A DNA stretch of 64,000 bases from Polyodon spathula (Eukaryota; Chordata; Actinopteri; Acipenseriformes; Polyodontidae): the NCBI RefSeq assembly GCF_017654505.1, contig NC_054571.1, positions 4,744,041 to 4,808,040 on the forward strand. The letters are read 5' to 3'. The position numbers were made by a program, and so were the translations under genes. Below are positions 62,310 through 64,000 of this stretch, one piece after another; position 1 is the stretch's first letter; every line of letters begins with the position of its first letter. The notes beneath the pieces were generated by a model. That model worked only from the letters and a program-made list of their open reading frames with translations. It did no database searches and had not been told where the DNA came from.

Positions 62310-62564
62310 CCACCCCCGACTGTTCTGCTCGGCTTTCTTTTAAGCTGCCCAACCCCGCCTATTCCTTAAAGAGGGCACTGAGCTTCCCGGGGTGTGTAGT
62401 TTTTCGTACTGCACAGCCATTCCTTAAAGGGCCCACCTCCTTTTTCTTACACCTGCCAAACCTTCTCCTGTTGTTGAAAATAATTGACCATAGAATTCTC
62501 CAACTGAGAGGGAAAAAAATCAACTGATTTTTCAACCCTGTCAAACCAATGTTCTATATAAGAC
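62310..62564. other. Right flank of the satellite
   Basis: GC-richer start (CCCACCCCCGACTG) then AT-rich. ATTCCTTAAAG occurs twice (62358 and 62420), and a similar ATTCCTTAGG occurs at 51187 in the LTR-like stretch. No gene recognised. Confidence 0.45.
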
Positions 62565-62892
62565 TGTGGCAGGAAATGGAATAAAAATAAACACTGCTCA
62601 CAGAGCACAAAAATAAATCACAAACACAAAATACAAATATAGATCAGGCTGGGCGATCACCTTCACTGTTCCTATATCTGCTGTTTTTAAATGAATCTCT
62701 CCTCTCACTCTCCCGTTCTCCACTTCCGAACACCCACACGGAGTGCAGAGAGCTCGGGTTTTATAAGGTGGATGGGGCTTCCCATCCACGCTGCAAAACA
62801 ATAACAAAACTTAAACACAGCTACGCCGTCATACAATAAAAATAAACAAACAATCCAATTAAACAGCAGGGCTTTCCTACCGCCCTGCTACA
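62565..62892 (-). mobile_element. Solo LTR, 328 bp, minus orientation
   Basis: Bounded by TGTGGCAGGAAATGG and CGCCCTGCTACA (TG...CA). On the minus strand it starts TGTAGCAGGGCGG, has a TATA box CTTATAAAACC, then AATAAA-like signals and ends TTCCTGCCACA. No matching target duplication and no attached coding region. Resembles the LTR at 13311 in layout but not in sequence. Confidence 0.62.
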
Positions 62893-63024
62893 TATCCCCC
62901 TCCTTCCAGACTCCAGTCAAACTGTCACCAAATTTAACAAGGCAGTTTGACAGAAATTGCTTTTGTACATTGTAATGTCTTTCTATAGTGGAACTGCTCA
63001 CCTGTATTAATTTGTTCTATTTAA

Positions 63025-63160
63025 AAGAAGATGCAACATTGTTTCATATCCTGGTGAAGATCTCTTGTAGATCGAAACGTTGATTTGACTTGCTGACATG
63101 GTGCTTTGAGAAATAAAATAGATTTTGGAGCTTATTTAGTGTGCAGGTATTTAATTTATT
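63025..63160 (+). mobile_element. Penelope-like element terminus with degenerate hammerhead-like core
   Basis: Contains CTGGTGA (63051-63057), then a perfect 5-bp stem GATCT/AGATC (63059-63063 with 69-73) around a 5-base loop, then GAAA (63074-63077) and CGTTG. That is the order of a hammerhead ribozyme core, CUGAUGA-stem II-GAAA, with one core base changed (A to G). CGTTG can pair with upstream CAAC (63034-63037) as a short stem III. The following AATAAAATAGATTTTGGAGC and TAGTGTGCAGG resemble ends of vertebrate Penelope-like elements. No RT is attached. Confidence 0.5.
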
Positions 63161-63494
63161 TATTCTTGTTTTGATTACTTCGTACCCTGCACCTTTTTCG
63201 AGTAATGGATGTGCATATAGATGCCTTTTCATTCCAGAATATGGAACGTATACCACGATTGATTCAAATTCCAAAAAGCCTGATACAAGTTAATAAAATA
63301 CAATTAACTATGAGTGAGGGGCTTCCAAATCTGCAACAAGCAGCTTTTAACACCTGCCAACTATAAGGCTCCAACCCAAGTTGTTCCAAATTCACATATA
63401 TCTATCAAAGAAATTCTAGAACAAGAAAATCTGTTTGTTAGCATAGATAATGCTGAGCTGTACTATTTTCCAAAAAATGCATTCACTTTAAGAC
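63161..63494. other. Unclassified sequence
   Basis: No gene recognised between the Penelope-like end and the LINE. Confidence 0.4.
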
Positions 63495-64000
63495 CAGTTC
63501 TGAATCTTGTCTAGATCATTTTGAATGACCTTTGCTGCTGCAACAGTGTTTGCCACTCCTCCTACTTTTGTGTCGTCTGCAAATTTAACAAGTTTGCTTA
63601 CTATACCAGAATCTAAATCATTAATGTAGATTAGGAATAGCAGAGGACCTAATACTGATCCCTGTGGTACACCGCTGGTTACCACACTCCATTCTGAGGT
63701 TTTTCCTCTAATCAGTACTTTCTGTTTTCTACATGTTAACCACTCCCTAATCCATGTACATGTGTTTCCTTGAATCCCAACTGCGTTCAGTTTGAGAATT
63801 AATCTTTTGTGCGGGACTTTGTCAAAAGCTTTCTGGAAATCTAAATAAACCATGTCATATGCTTTGCAATTATCCATTATCGATGTTGCATCCTCAAAAA
63901 AATCAAGCAGATTAGTTAGACATGATCCCCCTTTCCTAAAACCATGTTGACTGTCTCCCAGTACCCTGTTACCATATAGGTAATTTTCCATTTTGGATCT
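63495..64000 (-). mobile_element. CR1-like LINE copy E, RT fragment running off the window
   Basis: Minus-strand RT segment open from the window edge to 63495: MENYLYGNRVLGDSQHGFRK, FQKAFDKVPHKRL, SGVPQGSVLGPLLF, catalytic KFADDTK, ending KIQNW. It is intact as far as it goes. It stops abruptly within RT on its 3' side, without the usual 3' end and octamer tail. The upstream part lies beyond 64000. Confidence 0.92.

Overview
This is a 64 kb piece of a vertebrate nuclear genome: interrupted genes with GT-AG introns, fish-type transposons of many classes, no operons, and a 500-base run of N (39445-39944). The host-gene exons encode the tail of latrophilin-1. Together with DIRS-type and BEL/Pao retroelements, Tc1 transposons, a CR1-like LINE present in at least five large copies, and a long tRNA-derived SINE, this points to a ray-finned fish. 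A non-teleost such as a sturgeon or paddlefish is my best guess, but that is inference from repeat style and not proven.

1-18 kb holds the only host gene I can support: the 3' end of ADGRL1 (latrophilin-1, an adhesion GPCR) on the + strand. Three coding exons are visible: 1797-1925, an 18-nt microexon at 14255-14272, and the terminal exon at 15293-16101, which ends in the PDZ-binding tail LVTSL. A 3'UTR follows. The 12.3-kb intron between the first two exons is packed with a SINE, a DIRS retrotransposon, a broken Tc1 element, a second reverse-transcriptase element, a CR1-like LINE carrying a TTAA-flanked DNA element, and a solo LTR. A hAT transposon remnant lies at the left edge.

18-29 kb is gene-poor. 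It has a perfect 8 x 41-bp minisatellite, a 1.14-kb PIF/Harbinger-type non-autonomous element with TTA target duplications, a solo LTR, and a 44-bp minisatellite whose left edge is interleaved with copied flanking sequence.

29-50 kb is a nest of mobile elements: a nearly full CR1-like LINE inserted beside a BEL/Pao integrase, a Tc1 transposon split by another LINE copy, a Ty3/gypsy 5' LTR plus gag running into the assembly gap, a LINE endonuclease fragment interrupted by a TTAA element, a near-perfect palindrome, and a hAT element (terminal repeats and 8-bp target duplication visible) split by a LINE copy with an internal deletion.

50-64 kb has LTR-like sequence, a minus-strand gypsy gag/protease remnant, and a 7.3-kb satellite built from 13-bp and 19-bp blocks (32-bp period). 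A solo LTR, a Penelope-like end with a degenerate hammerhead-ribozyme-like core, and another CR1 LINE running off the window follow. Apart from ADGRL1 the coding regions are transposon remnants. The very long open frames over the satellite and the 44-bp minisatellite follow from repeat composition.
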